A DNA stretch of 60,711 nucleotides. Origin: Candidatus Poribacteria bacterium (GTDB taxonomy: Bacteria; Poribacteria; WGA-4E; WGA-3G). This document shows, piece by piece, positions 1 through 9,280 of this stretch. The notes under the pieces are model-generated. The model had not been told where the DNA came from. It was given only the letters and a program-made list of their open reading frames with translations, and made no database searches. The stretch's first letter is position 1. Every line of letters begins with the position of its first letter. The DNA lies in assembly GCA_022821065.1 (NCBI GenBank), contig JAJEEK010000002.1:1-60711 (forward strand). Reading direction: 5' to 3'. The position numbers were made by a program, and so were the translations under genes.

Positions 1-95
1 CGCTGAGCAACCGATTCAAGCGCGCCGGAATTTGATAAAATTTGGGGTTTTGTGAAAATTTCAGAATGCTATCATTCAAATAGTGTTTACGCGTG

Positions 96-122
96 AAAAC
101 CTCCGATAGTTTTGGAGGTTTT
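96..122. terminator. Hairpin, possible terminator
   Basis: A 9-bp perfect inverted repeat (AAAACCTCC at 96-104, GGAGGTTTT at 114-122) with a 9-nt loop. The arms carry A and T runs, so it could end transcription on either strand just before the helicase gene. No gene is visible in bases 1-95, so what it would terminate is unknown. Confidence 0.5.
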
Positions 123-146
123 CGCACTTAATTAATCTACCTAAAT

Positions 147-1871
147 ATGCAACTTGATAGAAACCAAGAAAAAGCCGTCAACCACGTTACAGGACCCGCA
201 ATCGTCATCGCGGGACCCGGTAGCGGTAAAACGACAGTTGTTACGGCACGAATTCTGAATCTCATCCAGACGCACAATATCCCACCTTCACATATCCTCG
301 CCATCGCTTTCAACAGAAAAGCCGTTGAAGAGATGGAGACCCGCATCGGACGCGCACTCGCAGCATCAAATTACACCGCATCCAGCAAACCTGTCATCCG
401 TACACTCCACGCCTTCGGTAAAGATATTATTACCGAAAACCATCAACGCGTAGGATTCAAACGGATCCCAGAAATCTGGTCGGGACAGATTGATCAAATC
501 ATCGCCGAGGAACAGCGACAGATTGAGCGCGCAGCCGCAACAACCGAGGTCGCTATCTACAAAATTGAGAGTGTGAAGACCGGCAAATGTTATATCGGAC
601 AGACTACGAACCCAGAACGTCGAAAAAAGGAACATTTCAACCATTCATCGAACGATAGGCTCCGGCAAGCGATCCGATCCGAAGGTGCAACACAATTCAG
701 TTTTGAGGTAATTGAACGCGTGCCGGGACGAAAGGCGAATCGTCGAGAAGCACACTGGATCGCAGACTACAGAGACCGCGCGAGTGTGTTCAACCGCGCA
801 GACCCGCTACGCGTGCAGTATAGCAACCAGATCGTCCTTGAAATGTTCTGTCAACATTTTGGTATCCCTTATGAAGCGCATTTTGATACACACCCCGATT
901 TCGAGAACCTCCGCGACCGTTTCGACGACATAAAAGAGATTGTCATGCGAGCGAAGAGACAGGTCACCACAGGCCTGTTCGACCCAAAGACACTCGATGA
1001 TCCTGTGGCGCGAGCATTCGCTATCAAATACGAACGTCTCAAAACCGAAGCAAACGCCGTCGATTTCGAGGATATGATTATCCACGCCGCACACCTACTT
1101 GAGACGAACCCGGACCTCCGTCAAACCTACTGCGATAAACACCCGTACGTGCTCGTTGACGAGTTCCAAGATATTGCTCCCGCCGATTTCCGACTCATTG
1201 AGTGCTTATCCGAAAACCTATTCGCTGTCGGCGACGACGATCAGGCGATCTACGGGTTCCGTGGCGGTAACTCAGAGATTATGCTCGCCTTCACGGATCG
1301 GAAAGACGTAACAAAATATGAAATCACACGTAACTACCGTTCTACATCGACAATCGTTGAACACGCCAGAGCGTTGATTGAGCGCAACGCACCACGTATC
1401 CGCAAAAACCTACGCGCCCACAACCCGATACAACAGCACATCAAAATCGTTGAGACAACACCTGAAACGGTCGCAGCCACGCTATTACACGAATTGGAAT
1501 CGTCGCAAGAGACTGCCGTTTTGGCACGCACCAACTACGAAACTGATCGGATTCAGGCGATGCTCGCCAACCATCCCGCTGCACCGGAAGTAACGACAAT
1601 CCATAAATCGAAAGGTAGGGAGTGGGCGAAGGTCATCCTCATTCACAACACATTGGAACGTCGGTTTCCGCGTCGCGACAGTACATTGACAGAGGAGCGT
1701 CGGGTCTTCTATGTCGCAATGACGCGCGCCAAGACAGAACTCATCGTCCTCGGCGGAAGGTGTCCGTTTGTGCCAGAGTTCGAGAAAGTTGACAAAAATC
1801 TCGGTTACTATCTCCGCCAGTTCGCCTATTGGCGTGCGAGAAGGATAGCGAAAAAGCAGAAAACACTTTAG
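147..1871 (+). CDS. UvrD/Rep-type superfamily 1 helicase with embedded GIY-YIG nuclease domain
   Basis: This 574-residue protein carries a complete SF1A helicase motif set: Q-motif (LDRNQEKAV), Walker A GPGSGKT (23-29), motif Ia (AFNRKAVEEM), Ib (TLHAFG), motif II DEFQD (338-342), motif III GDDDQAIYGFRGG, motif IV TRNYRST, motif V TIHKSKG (about 484-490) and motif VI FYVAMTRAK. Between motifs Ib and II, at residues about 134-218, lies a GIY-YIG endonuclease-like domain: IY at 137-138, YIG at 149-151, an Arg-rich helix (NPERRKK) and a candidate metal-binding Glu in RREAHW. The protein is short for UvrD, and the spacing between motifs IV and V suggests a reduced 2B domain. It probably unwinds and nicks DNA. 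Whether it serves repair or defence cannot be told from the sequence. No strong ribosome binding site precedes the ATG. Confidence 0.9.
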   Translation: MQLDRNQEKAVNHVTGPAIVIAGPGSGKTTVVTARILNLIQTHNIPPSHILAIAFNRKAVEEMETRIGRALAASNYTASSKPVIRTLHAFGKDIITENHQRVGFKRIPEIWSGQIDQIIAEEQRQIERAAATTEVAIYKIESVKTGKCYIGQTTNPERRKKEHFNHSSNDRLRQAIRSEGATQFSFEVIERVPGRKANRREAHWIADYRDRASVFNRADPLRVQYSNQIVLEMFCQHFGIPYEAHFDTHPDFENLRDRFDDIKEIVMRAKRQVTTGLFDPKTLDDPVARAFAIKYERLKTEANAVDFEDMIIHAAHLLETNPDLRQTYCDKHPYVLVDEFQDIAPADFRLIECLSENLFAVGDDDQAIYGFRGGNSEIMLAFTDRKDVTKYEITRNYRSTSTIVEHARALIERNAPRIRKNLRAHNPIQQHIKIVETTPETVAATLLHELESSQETAVLARTNYETDRIQAMLANHPAAPEVTTIHKSKGREWAKVILIHNTLERRFPRRDSTLTEERRVFYVAMTRAKTELIVLGGRCPFVPEFEKVDKNLGYYLRQFAYWRARRIAKKQKTL

Positions 1872-1879
1872 CACAACGC

Positions 1880-1908
1880 TTGACAGAACCTCTAAAAAAA
1901 GGTAAAAT
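1880..1908 (+). promoter_or_regulatory. Sigma70-type promoter
   Basis: A consensus -35 TTGACA (1880-1885) and a -10 TAAAAT (1903-1908) are separated by 17 nt. The promoter lies 78 bp upstream of the small coiled-coil gene at 1987, so that gene is probably transcribed independently of the helicase. Confidence 0.65.
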
Positions 1909-1986
1909 ATGTTTGTCAATTACGACGGAACACGATTTTTGTAGGACGCGGCGAATTCGGTCTGGGGACACTGGAGGAAAACAAAA

Positions 1987-2244
1987 ATGACAAACGAAGA
2001 ACTTTATCAAGTAGTGAAAGACGGCTTTGATCAAATCAACCAGCGTTTTAATGAAGTCAATCAGCGTCTGGATAGGGTGGATACTCGGTTAGATGAAATG
2101 GATGCCCGACTCCGCGCTGTTGAGAACGGTATATCGGAACTCACGGGTAAGCAACAAGCGATTTCGGGAATGCGAAACTGGATAACGGCCGCATGTGCTA
2201 TTGGTGCGTTACTTATCTCCATTGCTGTTGCCATTTTCAAATAA
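1987..2244 (+). CDS. Small coiled-coil protein with C-terminal membrane anchor
   Basis: An 85-residue protein. Residues about 8-55 form a heptad-patterned coiled coil with repeated segments of the type QRLDRVDTRLDEMDARL. Residues about 60-84 are one hydrophobic transmembrane segment, leaving the coiled coil presumably cytoplasmic. The start is supported by a GGAGG ribosome binding site 10 nt upstream and by a promoter at 1880-1908. Similar short heptad-repeat anchors are common in bacteria without known function. It could scaffold or oligomerise, but no partner can be named. Confidence 0.75.
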   Translation: MTNEELYQVVKDGFDQINQRFNEVNQRLDRVDTRLDEMDARLRAVENGISELTGKQQAISGMRNWITAACAIGALLISIAVAIFK

Positions 2245-2365
2245 ACACACAAGCCTTTTTTGTAGGGAATAAGTCGTTTTGGACTTGCAGAAATGGACTA
2301 AACGTACACAATGTAAATATTAGGGCTTACACGATATTGGCAATACTTTCATAGCAGATGCGACC

Positions 2366-4276
2366 TTGAAAAACCAAAAATCTCATCCCGGCGTAACCTT
2401 TCGTGCTATCGCACTCGGTTTGCTACTGATTCCGGTGAATACCTACTTCATCATGGCAAACCACCTCAAATTCTGGAGCACCCTCCCGACGACGATGTCG
2501 CTCATCTACAACGTGATTATCACGTTGATGGTGCTTATCCCGTTCAATCTACTGCTAAAACGGTTTCTGCCAAAATTCGCATTCAGGCAAGGCGAACTTC
2601 TGACGGTCTTCGTGATGCTTTCGCTCTCCTCCGCCATCGCTGGACACGATATGATGCAAACGGTCATCCCGACGATCTCGGACGGGTTCTGGTTCGCAAC
2701 TCCTGAAAACGAGTGGAGACAACTCTTTTGGCGATACCTTCCACCGTGGCTTACCTCTAACGACGAAGCCAGCCTAAAATTGTTTTATGACGGCGAAAGC
2801 ACACTCTACACGAAAGTACATCTGCTCGGATGGCTCCGTCCTATCCTCTGGTGGACGGTGTTTCTCACTGTTCTTATCTGGGTGATGATTTGCCTTGATG
2901 TTTTCATCCGAAGACAATGGATCGAGCACGAACGGCTATCCTATCCGATTGTACAACTGCCTCTGGAGATGACAAGACTGGACGGACGACTCTTTAAGTC
3001 GAAAATGATGTGGCTCGGATTCGCTATCGCTGGCGGTATCAACCTCATCAACGGTTTCCATGTCCTTTTTCCTGAGATTCCCGAAATCCCCGTACGGCAC
3101 GCAGAGATCGGTCAATACTTCACCCAAAAACCTTGGAGCTCCATCGGTTGGACACCCGTATATATCCGATCATTCGCTGTCGGACTCGCTTACCTCATGC
3201 CGTTAGAGATGTCGTTTTCTGTTTGGTTCTTCTATTGGTTCTGGAAAGCGGAACGGATATTCGGCAGCGCGCTCGGACTCGATATTCTACCCGGGTTCCC
3301 TTACGACTGGCAGCAGATAATGGGCGGCTACCTTGTACTCTCCTGCTTCGCAATCTGGGGTGGACGACGTTATTTCCTCGCAATTCTCAAGCACATCTTC
3401 AGAGGACACCGATCACCTGGTGATATCGACGATAGGGAGGAACCGATGCGTTACCGATGGGCAGCGCTCGGATTGATCGGCGGTTTAGGTTTCCTGTTCC
3501 TCTTTTCACATCGAGGTGGGATGGCCATCTGGACAATCGCGCTCTATTTCCTTATCTACTACTTGTTGTCTATGAGTCTCACCCGTATCCGTGCCGAAGT
3601 CGGTCCACCGACGATCCGTACCTACGCAACACCTCACGGTATCCTGACCGACATTTTCGGTACCCGAATCCTGTCGCACGGTAGTTTGACGATGATGCGT
3701 CTCTACCTCACCTTCAATCGCGGTTCTCGTGCGAACCCGATGCCGCATACGCTCGAAGGTTTCAAAATCGCAGAGGAATCAGGCATGCGTTCCGGTAGAC
3801 TCATCGTCGCAATGATGTGCGCGGTGGTGGTCGGGATCCTCGCATCGTTTTGGGCATACCTCCTTGTCGGATACAATATCGGTGTCGTGAGTGATCTCGG
3901 CACGGGTGGCTATAATCTCCTACAAAATTGGATTTCACATCCGAGTGAAACCGACGTTGCCGCCGTGACTTTTATCGGTATCGGTGCGTTTTTCACCGGT
4001 TTCCTTTGGTGGCTCCGAACCGTTTTCCCGTTCTGGCCCTTCCACCCCGCGGGTTATCTCGTCGCTGGCGAAAAATCGACGATCGGTAGGCTCTGGTTTT
4101 CCATATTCCTGAGCTGGAGTATCAAAACGATATTGCTGAAAGTCGGTGGGATTCGCCTGTACCGCAAAGCGTATCCGCTCTTTCTGGGACTGATCCTCGG
4201 CGAATTCATGATAGGCGGTATATGGGTGCTCATTCGGCTCTTCACAGGATTACAGATGTATTCATTTTATAGATAG
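2366..4276 (+). CDS. Polytopic membrane protein, DUF6785/DUF6784-like
   Basis: A 636-residue protein with a dozen or more hydrophobic segments spread over its whole length. The first (about residues 10-30) is followed by a second at about 43-63. The chosen start is TTG. The first in-frame ATG (residue 30) would delete the first membrane helix, so the upstream TTG is preferred, although its ribosome binding site is weak. The sequence resembles the uncharacterised DUF6785/DUF6784 membrane proteins seen in Poribacteria and planctomycetes, which are loosely reminiscent of oligopeptide-type transporters. A transport role is inference; no substrate is suggested. The next gene begins about 100 bp downstream with its own strong ribosome binding site. 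Confidence 0.75.
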   Translation: MKNQKSHPGVTFRAIALGLLLIPVNTYFIMANHLKFWSTLPTTMSLIYNVIITLMVLIPFNLLLKRFLPKFAFRQGELLTVFVMLSLSSAIAGHDMMQTVIPTISDGFWFATPENEWRQLFWRYLPPWLTSNDEASLKLFYDGESTLYTKVHLLGWLRPILWWTVFLTVLIWVMICLDVFIRRQWIEHERLSYPIVQLPLEMTRLDGRLFKSKMMWLGFAIAGGINLINGFHVLFPEIPEIPVRHAEIGQYFTQKPWSSIGWTPVYIRSFAVGLAYLMPLEMSFSVWFFYWFWKAERIFGSALGLDILPGFPYDWQQIMGGYLVLSCFAIWGGRRYFLAILKHIFRGHRSPGDIDDREEPMRYRWAALGLIGGLGFLFLFSHRGGMAIWTIALYFLIYYLLSMSLTRIRAEVGPPTIRTYATPHGILTDIFGTRILSHGSLTMMRLYLTFNRGSRANPMPHTLEGFKIAEESGMRSGRLIVAMMCAVVVGILASFWAYLLVGYNIGVVSDLGTGGYNLLQNWISHPSETDVAAVTFIGIGAFFTGFLWWLRTVFPFWPFHPAGYLVAGEKSTIGRLWFSIFLSWSIKTILLKVGGIRLYRKAYPLFLGLILGEFMIGGIWVLIRLFTGLQMYSFYR

Positions 4277-4374
4277 TTGTCAATTTTTGTTGACAAGGCG
4301 GCATAACCAACATATACTTTATTTGCACACGCGCGAAGATAGTTGTTGGCAGTTAACAACGAAGGAGAGCAAAT

Positions 4375-5391
4375 ATGCCGAATCTACAAATGTTTCAAGC
4401 CCTTGCTGCAGGTGTAGCACTTGCACCCACTTTAATTGGACACGCCGCAGAGGGCGGTACCCTTATTGCCCCGGGTGCGGAACTTAAAGAACTCTTCAAC
4501 GACGCACATTTCACAGAAGGACCCACCGTCGCCCCAGATGGAACAGTCTATTTCAGCGACATCACCTTCACATATCAGACAGATATGCAAGCCGGACATA
4601 TCATGAGATACAACCCTGAAACCGGAGAAACAACTGTTTTCCGTTCTCCGAGTGGGATGTCCAACGGGATGGAATTTGACGCACAAGGTCGGTTGGTCGT
4701 CGCGGAAGGTGCAGACTTCGGCGGACGCAGGATTACTCGGACAGACATGGATACCGGTAAAAGCGAGATTCTCGCAGGACTCTATAACGGAAAACCCTTC
4801 AACTCACCGAACGATCTCACGATTGACGAACAAGGGCGCATCTATTTTACGGATCCGAGGTACGCCGGACATGAACCGGTTGAGCAACCGATTTTTGGCG
4901 TTTATCGTATTGATCCCGATAGTTCTGTCCATCTCGTTGTCACGGATGCGGGCAAACCCAACGGTGTAGCGGTTTCTCCCGACCAAAAGACGCTCTACGT
5001 TATCAGTCATGACAACGGCGCGATGGGAATCCTACCTGATGAAATGGAACCCCATAAGGGACGGATGGCACTCCTCGCCTACGATCTCTCACCGGAAGGC
5101 ACGGCGACTTTCCGAAAAGTCCTCGTTGACTACGCACCACAGGACGGTCCAGACGGTATGGTCGTTGATGCTGAGGGGAATCTTTGGGTGGCAGTGCGCG
5201 ATGAAACCCGCCCCGGGGTTCGCGTTTACACACCGGAAGGCGAAGAACTGGCGTACGTCAAGACACCCGATAAACCCACCAACGTCGCATTTGGGCACGG
5301 CAAAACGAGCAAGATACTCTACATCACAGCAGAACATTGCCTCTACAGTATCCAAACGACGAAAGAGGGGTATCGCCTACCACAGAAATAG
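4375..5391 (+). CDS. SMP-30/gluconolactonase-type beta-propeller, exported
   Basis: A 338-residue protein with an N-terminal hydrophobic segment ending in GHAAEGG, consistent with a signal peptide cut near residue 24. The mature part is a six-bladed SMP-30/gluconolactonase/LRE-like propeller: FTEGPTVAPDGTVYFSD near the start, FNSPNDLTIDEQGRIYFTDP in the centre and PNGVAVSPDQKTLYV later. These are the family positions for the metal-binding Glu, Asn and Asp residues. Such enzymes hydrolyse sugar lactones or related esters, here probably in the periplasm. An AAGGAG ribosome binding site lies 8 nt before the ATG. The convergent amidase gene ends 8 bp after this stop. Confidence 0.85.
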   Translation: MPNLQMFQALAAGVALAPTLIGHAAEGGTLIAPGAELKELFNDAHFTEGPTVAPDGTVYFSDITFTYQTDMQAGHIMRYNPETGETTVFRSPSGMSNGMEFDAQGRLVVAEGADFGGRRITRTDMDTGKSEILAGLYNGKPFNSPNDLTIDEQGRIYFTDPRYAGHEPVEQPIFGVYRIDPDSSVHLVVTDAGKPNGVAVSPDQKTLYVISHDNGAMGILPDEMEPHKGRMALLAYDLSPEGTATFRKVLVDYAPQDGPDGMVVDAEGNLWVAVRDETRPGVRVYTPEGEELAYVKTPDKPTNVAFGHGKTSKILYITAEHCLYSIQTTKEGYRLPQK

Positions 5392-5398
5392 CACTGTC

Positions 5399-6799
5399 TT
5401 AAACATCCGGATGAAGATCCTGCCACGGCATCGCGCTTTCATAAGCGTGTCCGACACGGCACAGCAAGGGCTCCGTCAAATGTTTCCCGACAAACTGAAT
5501 GCTCAACGGTAATCCTTCACTATTCATGCCACACGGCACAGATAGCGTCGGCGCGCCGTTGTAGTTGAATGGCACGGTGAACCGCTGGAACTTCGGATTC
5601 CGGGGTTCATACGGCCCGTATAATATCTCTAGCGTGACAACGTGTGGCGGCGCGGACATCGACGGACACACCAACACATCAATCTCCGCAAACACGCGTC
5701 TGAGATGTCCTGTGCAGGTTGCTCTCAGGTTGTTCGCCTTCGCGTATCCCGCACCTGATACCTTCGCGCCCATATCAAGCCACCCTTGGAACCAGGGACC
5801 GTAAGCGTCTCGTTGAGAAGGATAGGTTGCGGCGTGTGCTGCGACCGCCTCTGCAGCACACAACATCGGCCATACAGAGACGTATTCATCCACGTCGGGC
5901 AATTCCACTTCAACAATTTCAGCACCTTCATCCGCAAGAACTTTCACACCGGCGCGCACCGCATCGGCGAGTTCGGTGTCAATATCGTGCGTTGCATAGT
6001 GTTCATCGAACCCGATGCGGACACCTTGGAGGTCCTGTCCTATTCCTTCAAGCATATTCGGCATCGGGTCAGGCAGAGAAGTCGGATCGTTCGGGTCAGA
6101 ACCAGCGATCGCTTCAAGCATAATCGCCGCATCCGCGACACTCCGCGTCATCGGACCGACATGATCCATCGACTCGGCAAGTGCAAGCACACCGTAACGG
6201 CTGACTCTGCCCCATGTTGGCTTCAGTCCGACAACACCACACGCTGCTGAAGGAAAGCGAATGGAACCGCCTGTATCGCTACCGAGCGAACCGAAACACA
6301 ACCCTGCTGCCGTTGCAACACCGGAACCGCTGGATGACGAACCCGTCCACACGTCGGGATTCCACGGATTCTTGGGAATATCAAAGTGAGGGTTATAGCC
6401 GCCCATTGCCCCTTCCGTTAGATTGAGTTTACCGAGCAGTATGGCACCCGCAGACGCGAGTTTTGTGATGACTGTGCCATCAAACGCAGGCACATGCTCG
6501 GCAAGCACCGCCACCCCGCCCATCGTCCGGACACCCTTGGTAAAGCAGAGGTCTTTCACTGCGATAGGGATCCCGTGAAGCGGTCCGCGATACGTACCGG
6601 CGTTAATTTCCCGCTCTGCTGCTTGTGCGGCAGCCATTGCGGTGTCTGCCATCACTGTGGCGTAACTTTTCAATTGACCGTCAAGTTGTTCGATACGCTG
6701 CAGCATCGCAGCCGTAACGTCCACAGGCGATAACTGCTTAGAAGCAATCTCTTCCGCGATTTCGGTAATAGATTTGAAGTGGAGGGGTGTTTCACACAT
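5399..6799 (-). CDS. Amidase (amidase signature family, GatA-like)
   Basis: A 466-residue amidase signature protein. The Lys-cisSer-Ser triad is visible as K82 (IAVKDLC), S154 in TGSSSSGSG and S178 in SDTGGSIR. The surrounding sequence is typical of GatA, with LKPTWGRVSRYGV and a DHVGPMTRSVAD segment. Lengths match stand-alone amidases and GatA (about 460-490). No gatB or gatC lies nearby, so it is more likely a catabolic amidase, possibly acting on an aryl or short-chain amide, than the tRNA amidotransferase subunit. The start is an ATG preceded on the minus strand by an A-rich stretch with a weak AAGGAAAA site. Confidence 0.88.
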   Translation of the reverse strand: MCETPLHFKSITEIAEEIASKQLSPVDVTAAMLQRIEQLDGQLKSYATVMADTAMAAAQAAEREINAGTYRGPLHGIPIAVKDLCFTKGVRTMGGVAVLAEHVPAFDGTVITKLASAGAILLGKLNLTEGAMGGYNPHFDIPKNPWNPDVWTGSSSSGSGVATAAGLCFGSLGSDTGGSIRFPSAACGVVGLKPTWGRVSRYGVLALAESMDHVGPMTRSVADAAIMLEAIAGSDPNDPTSLPDPMPNMLEGIGQDLQGVRIGFDEHYATHDIDTELADAVRAGVKVLADEGAEIVEVELPDVDEYVSVWPMLCAAEAVAAHAATYPSQRDAYGPWFQGWLDMGAKVSGAGYAKANNLRATCTGHLRRVFAEIDVLVCPSMSAPPHVVTLEILYGPYEPRNPKFQRFTVPFNYNGAPTLSVPCGMNSEGLPLSIQFVGKHLTEPLLCRVGHAYESAMPWQDLHPDV

Positions 6800-7005
6800 G
6801 TTCTTTTTCCTTTTACAGTTATTGAACCCAAAAATTGTGTCAGTATAGTGAAACGCAACATGAGTTCTGATCGTTTATTTTTTGTCTTATTTTCAGTTAT
6901 TTATAGACGCTAATGTGTTTTAATTTATAAATAATAAAATATGTCATAATTATAACTTACTAAAGCACTCTTATTTTTTAAAATTGATGTGAGAAGGAGT
7001 CATGC

Positions 7006-8379
7006 ATGACGAAAACAGAATTAAAAATTACGGGTATGTCCCACCCACGCTATGTCAAAACCGTAGTCGATGTCTTGCCAACACTCGACAGTATTCAGCG
7101 GACGAAGGTGAATCCGCGCAAAGTTGCATCTGTATCGTTAAGTTTCATCAGTGGTATCCTAATTGTCCTTTGCAGTATAGTCGGTTGTTCTGATATGCCT
7201 TATACCGGCTCAATGATGACAACTGACGATATAGACCAGTATATTGTGTCCCCTAATGATGATCTCATTTGCCTACAGAATGGTACTGATTCAGAATGTC
7301 TGACCCTTATCCCCAAAGATACACAAAAAGCGGATAGCATCATTAATGGGCCCATCATCCATATTTATCCAGAAAGACTCGTTTATGTCTTCTATCATGA
7401 AGGCAAAAAAATTGTGCGGGCAGAAAAGATAATGGATACCACCGAGATTGTAGAGACATTGACGGAGCCGAAAGAATATCCGCCACCACCAACAGACGAA
7501 CTGACCAATGGGAGCACACAGCAACCACCGCCGCAAACAGACGATCAATCCCGTGGCAGTAGTGGTGATGATCCTTTTGATGATAATAGCAACGGTGATG
7601 ACCCGCAACCGTCAGACCCACCACAACCTCAAGATCCGCCAAATAGTGGCACGCAACAACCGCCACAAACTACCAATCCGCCCGGTGGCACTGGCACAGC
7701 TGGCAATAATCCGAATGCGAATAACAACCCTGATGACACGCCACCGCCGCCACAAATCAGCAATCCGCCGGGTGGCACGGGTAGTACTACTGGCAATAAT
7801 CCGAATGCGAATAACAACCCTGATGACACGCCGCCCCAAAACGATGATCCGCCCGGTGGCAGTATTGGCGATGACCCTGATGATAATAACAATAATAACA
7901 ACGGTGATGACACGCCGCCACCGCCGCCACCGCTGCCACCGCGCACACCACCCCCGCCACCGCTGCTACCACAAACTAATAATCAACCTCGTAGTAATAG
8001 TAATCCGAACACCGGCGGCGATAATAGTCAGGATTCAACGGTTTCTCACCAGACACCGAATGCAATATACTATGACGATGACCCTGTTGGAAAGTGGTAC
8101 GTGACAATATATTACCCCGATAACTACATTGGCGACAAGACCGAAGGCGACTATGGATTTACCATATCTTCAAGCAACGGAGAAATAGATTTTCCTGGAA
8201 CACTTACCCGTAACGGGGTCCGATTCCCCATTACAATAGGGGAAGGAATGTTATATGTTACCGTGGCGTGGAGTACGGATCCGACTGACTGGGAAGAAGA
8301 TAGTGATCCCCCTCCAAGGCATTACCTCATACAGGCACGACGGGGTGGCACCCACAGAATCCAGGTTACCATGGAATAG
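7006..8379 (+). CDS. Pro/Asn/Asp-rich surface lipoprotein
   Basis: A 457-residue protein. An N-terminal cytoplasmic extension precedes a hydrophobic segment (about residues 45-63) ending in SIVGCSD, a possible lipobox with Cys as the first mature residue. The middle (about residues 155-335) is low-complexity, rich in Pro, Asn, Asp, Gly and Gln, with repeats such as NPPGGTG and NNPNANNNPDDTPP. The last 100 residues look like a folded beta-rich domain (KWYVTIYYP, PFPITIGEG-like strands), perhaps related to secreted pre-peptidase C-terminal domains. The AAGGAG site 8 nt before ATG 7006 favours this start over the out-of-frame ATG at 7002. Function is unknown; the linker suggests the C-terminal domain is held away from the membrane. 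Confidence 0.75.
   Translation: MTKTELKITGMSHPRYVKTVVDVLPTLDSIQRTKVNPRKVASVSLSFISGILIVLCSIVGCSDMPYTGSMMTTDDIDQYIVSPNDDLICLQNGTDSECLTLIPKDTQKADSIINGPIIHIYPERLVYVFYHEGKKIVRAEKIMDTTEIVETLTEPKEYPPPPTDELTNGSTQQPPPQTDDQSRGSSGDDPFDDNSNGDDPQPSDPPQPQDPPNSGTQQPPQTTNPPGGTGTAGNNPNANNNPDDTPPPPQISNPPGGTGSTTGNNPNANNNPDDTPPQNDDPPGGSIGDDPDDNNNNNNGDDTPPPPPPLPPRTPPPPPLLPQTNNQPRSNSNPNTGGDNSQDSTVSHQTPNAIYYDDDPVGKWYVTIYYPDNYIGDKTEGDYGFTISSSNGEIDFPGTLTRNGVRFPITIGEGMLYVTVAWSTDPTDWEEDSDPPPRHYLIQARRGGTHRIQVTME
7701..7832 (+). repeat. 90-bp period tandem repeat within coding sequence
   Basis: A 42-bp stretch at 7701-7742 recurs exactly at 7791-7832. Both copies encode the GNNPNANNNPDDTPP part of the low-complexity linker. 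The exact nucleotide identity suggests recent slippage or duplication within the lipoprotein gene. Confidence 0.85.
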
Positions 8380-8401
8380 TAGCGCGTCCCTAAGTCCCAG
8401 C

Positions 8402-9265
8402 CTAATTCAATTCACTCACACGCGGACGGCCTAAAAGATTCATCAACCGATCATCCGCATCTTGCAGAACCTCTTCAGGCACAGGTACGCCGTTGCAGAG
8501 GCTAAACCGCCAATACGCCCAATACGCCGCGTACTGTGATTGTATAATATAGCGCGTCTTGTTAGACAAGTTTGGGGCACCGCGGTGCCAACACTGCGGA
8601 TCCTGTAAGTAGATGTCACCTGCCTTACAGAAAATAGAAACGGGTTTATTGCCTTCAAACTCAGGATTTTCTTGACTGTTCGGATGCCGACCGGAGTAAT
8701 GACTACCGGGAACGTATTGCGTCGGTCCTTCCTCAAGCGTATCAATGTCACTCAACGCCATCTGGACGGTAAACCACATCACGGGCATCCGCAGGCGTGG
8801 GTCGTGGCGCGGCATCTCCTCAGTAACAGGGAAATGCACGGAACCGTCCACATGCCACGTGTCGATCGAGAGTCCGGGCAGGTTCCGCAGTACATTCTGT
8901 CCGCAAAACTTGCAGTTCTCACCGACAATCGCCTCTGCCAAACTCAGGATCGGTTCACGGAGAAGCATATCGCGGAAGATAGGGTCCAGTTCAATGGTGT
9001 TCCGCAAAATGAAGGGCAGCGTTTCCCCCGATTCAGCGTGTCCACCCATCTGAATATATCTAATGTCCGCAAGGTCTGGATTGGTCCGCTCCATGAGTTC
9101 CGGGTCCGCAAAAAGTTCGTCCGACTTCTCCCGTAGTGCGGTGACCTCTGATTCTGTCAGCACACCCGGAAGATAGACAAATCCGTCCCGGAAAAATTGC
9201 TCAGCAATTTCTGCTGTTCTCTCTGGACTAAAACGTTCACCCTTAAGTATCGGACTGTTCGTCAT
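8402..9265 (-). CDS. Phytanoyl-CoA dioxygenase family Fe(II)/2-oxoglutarate oxygenase
   Basis: A 287-residue protein with the PhyH fold signatures. The iron-binding facial triad is visible as H138 and D140 in DTWHVDGS and H227 in DPQCWHRGAP, and R238 after it would bind 2-oxoglutarate. The N-terminus FFRDGFVYLPGVL is typical of the family. Such enzymes hydroxylate varied small organic substrates; the substrate here is unknown. A consensus AAGGAGGAAC ribosome binding site precedes the ATG. The sulfatase gene lies 15 bp upstream on the same strand, so the two are probably co-transcribed and may act in the same catabolic pathway. Confidence 0.9.
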   Translation of the reverse strand: MTNSPILKGERFSPERTAEIAEQFFRDGFVYLPGVLTESEVTALREKSDELFADPELMERTNPDLADIRYIQMGGHAESGETLPFILRNTIELDPIFRDMLLREPILSLAEAIVGENCKFCGQNVLRNLPGLSIDTWHVDGSVHFPVTEEMPRHDPRLRMPVMWFTVQMALSDIDTLEEGPTQYVPGSHYSGRHPNSQENPEFEGNKPVSIFCKAGDIYLQDPQCWHRGAPNLSNKTRYIIQSQYAAYWAYWRFSLCNGVPVPEEVLQDADDRLMNLLGRPRVSELN

Positions 9266-9280
9266 GTTGTTCCTCCTTCC

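Noticed and set aside
7629..7946. Minus-strand frame with long Gly and Leu runs opposite the lipoprotein
   Set aside because: It is the mirror of the Pro/Asn-rich repeats of the plus-strand lipoprotein. It has no start signals and no domain pattern.
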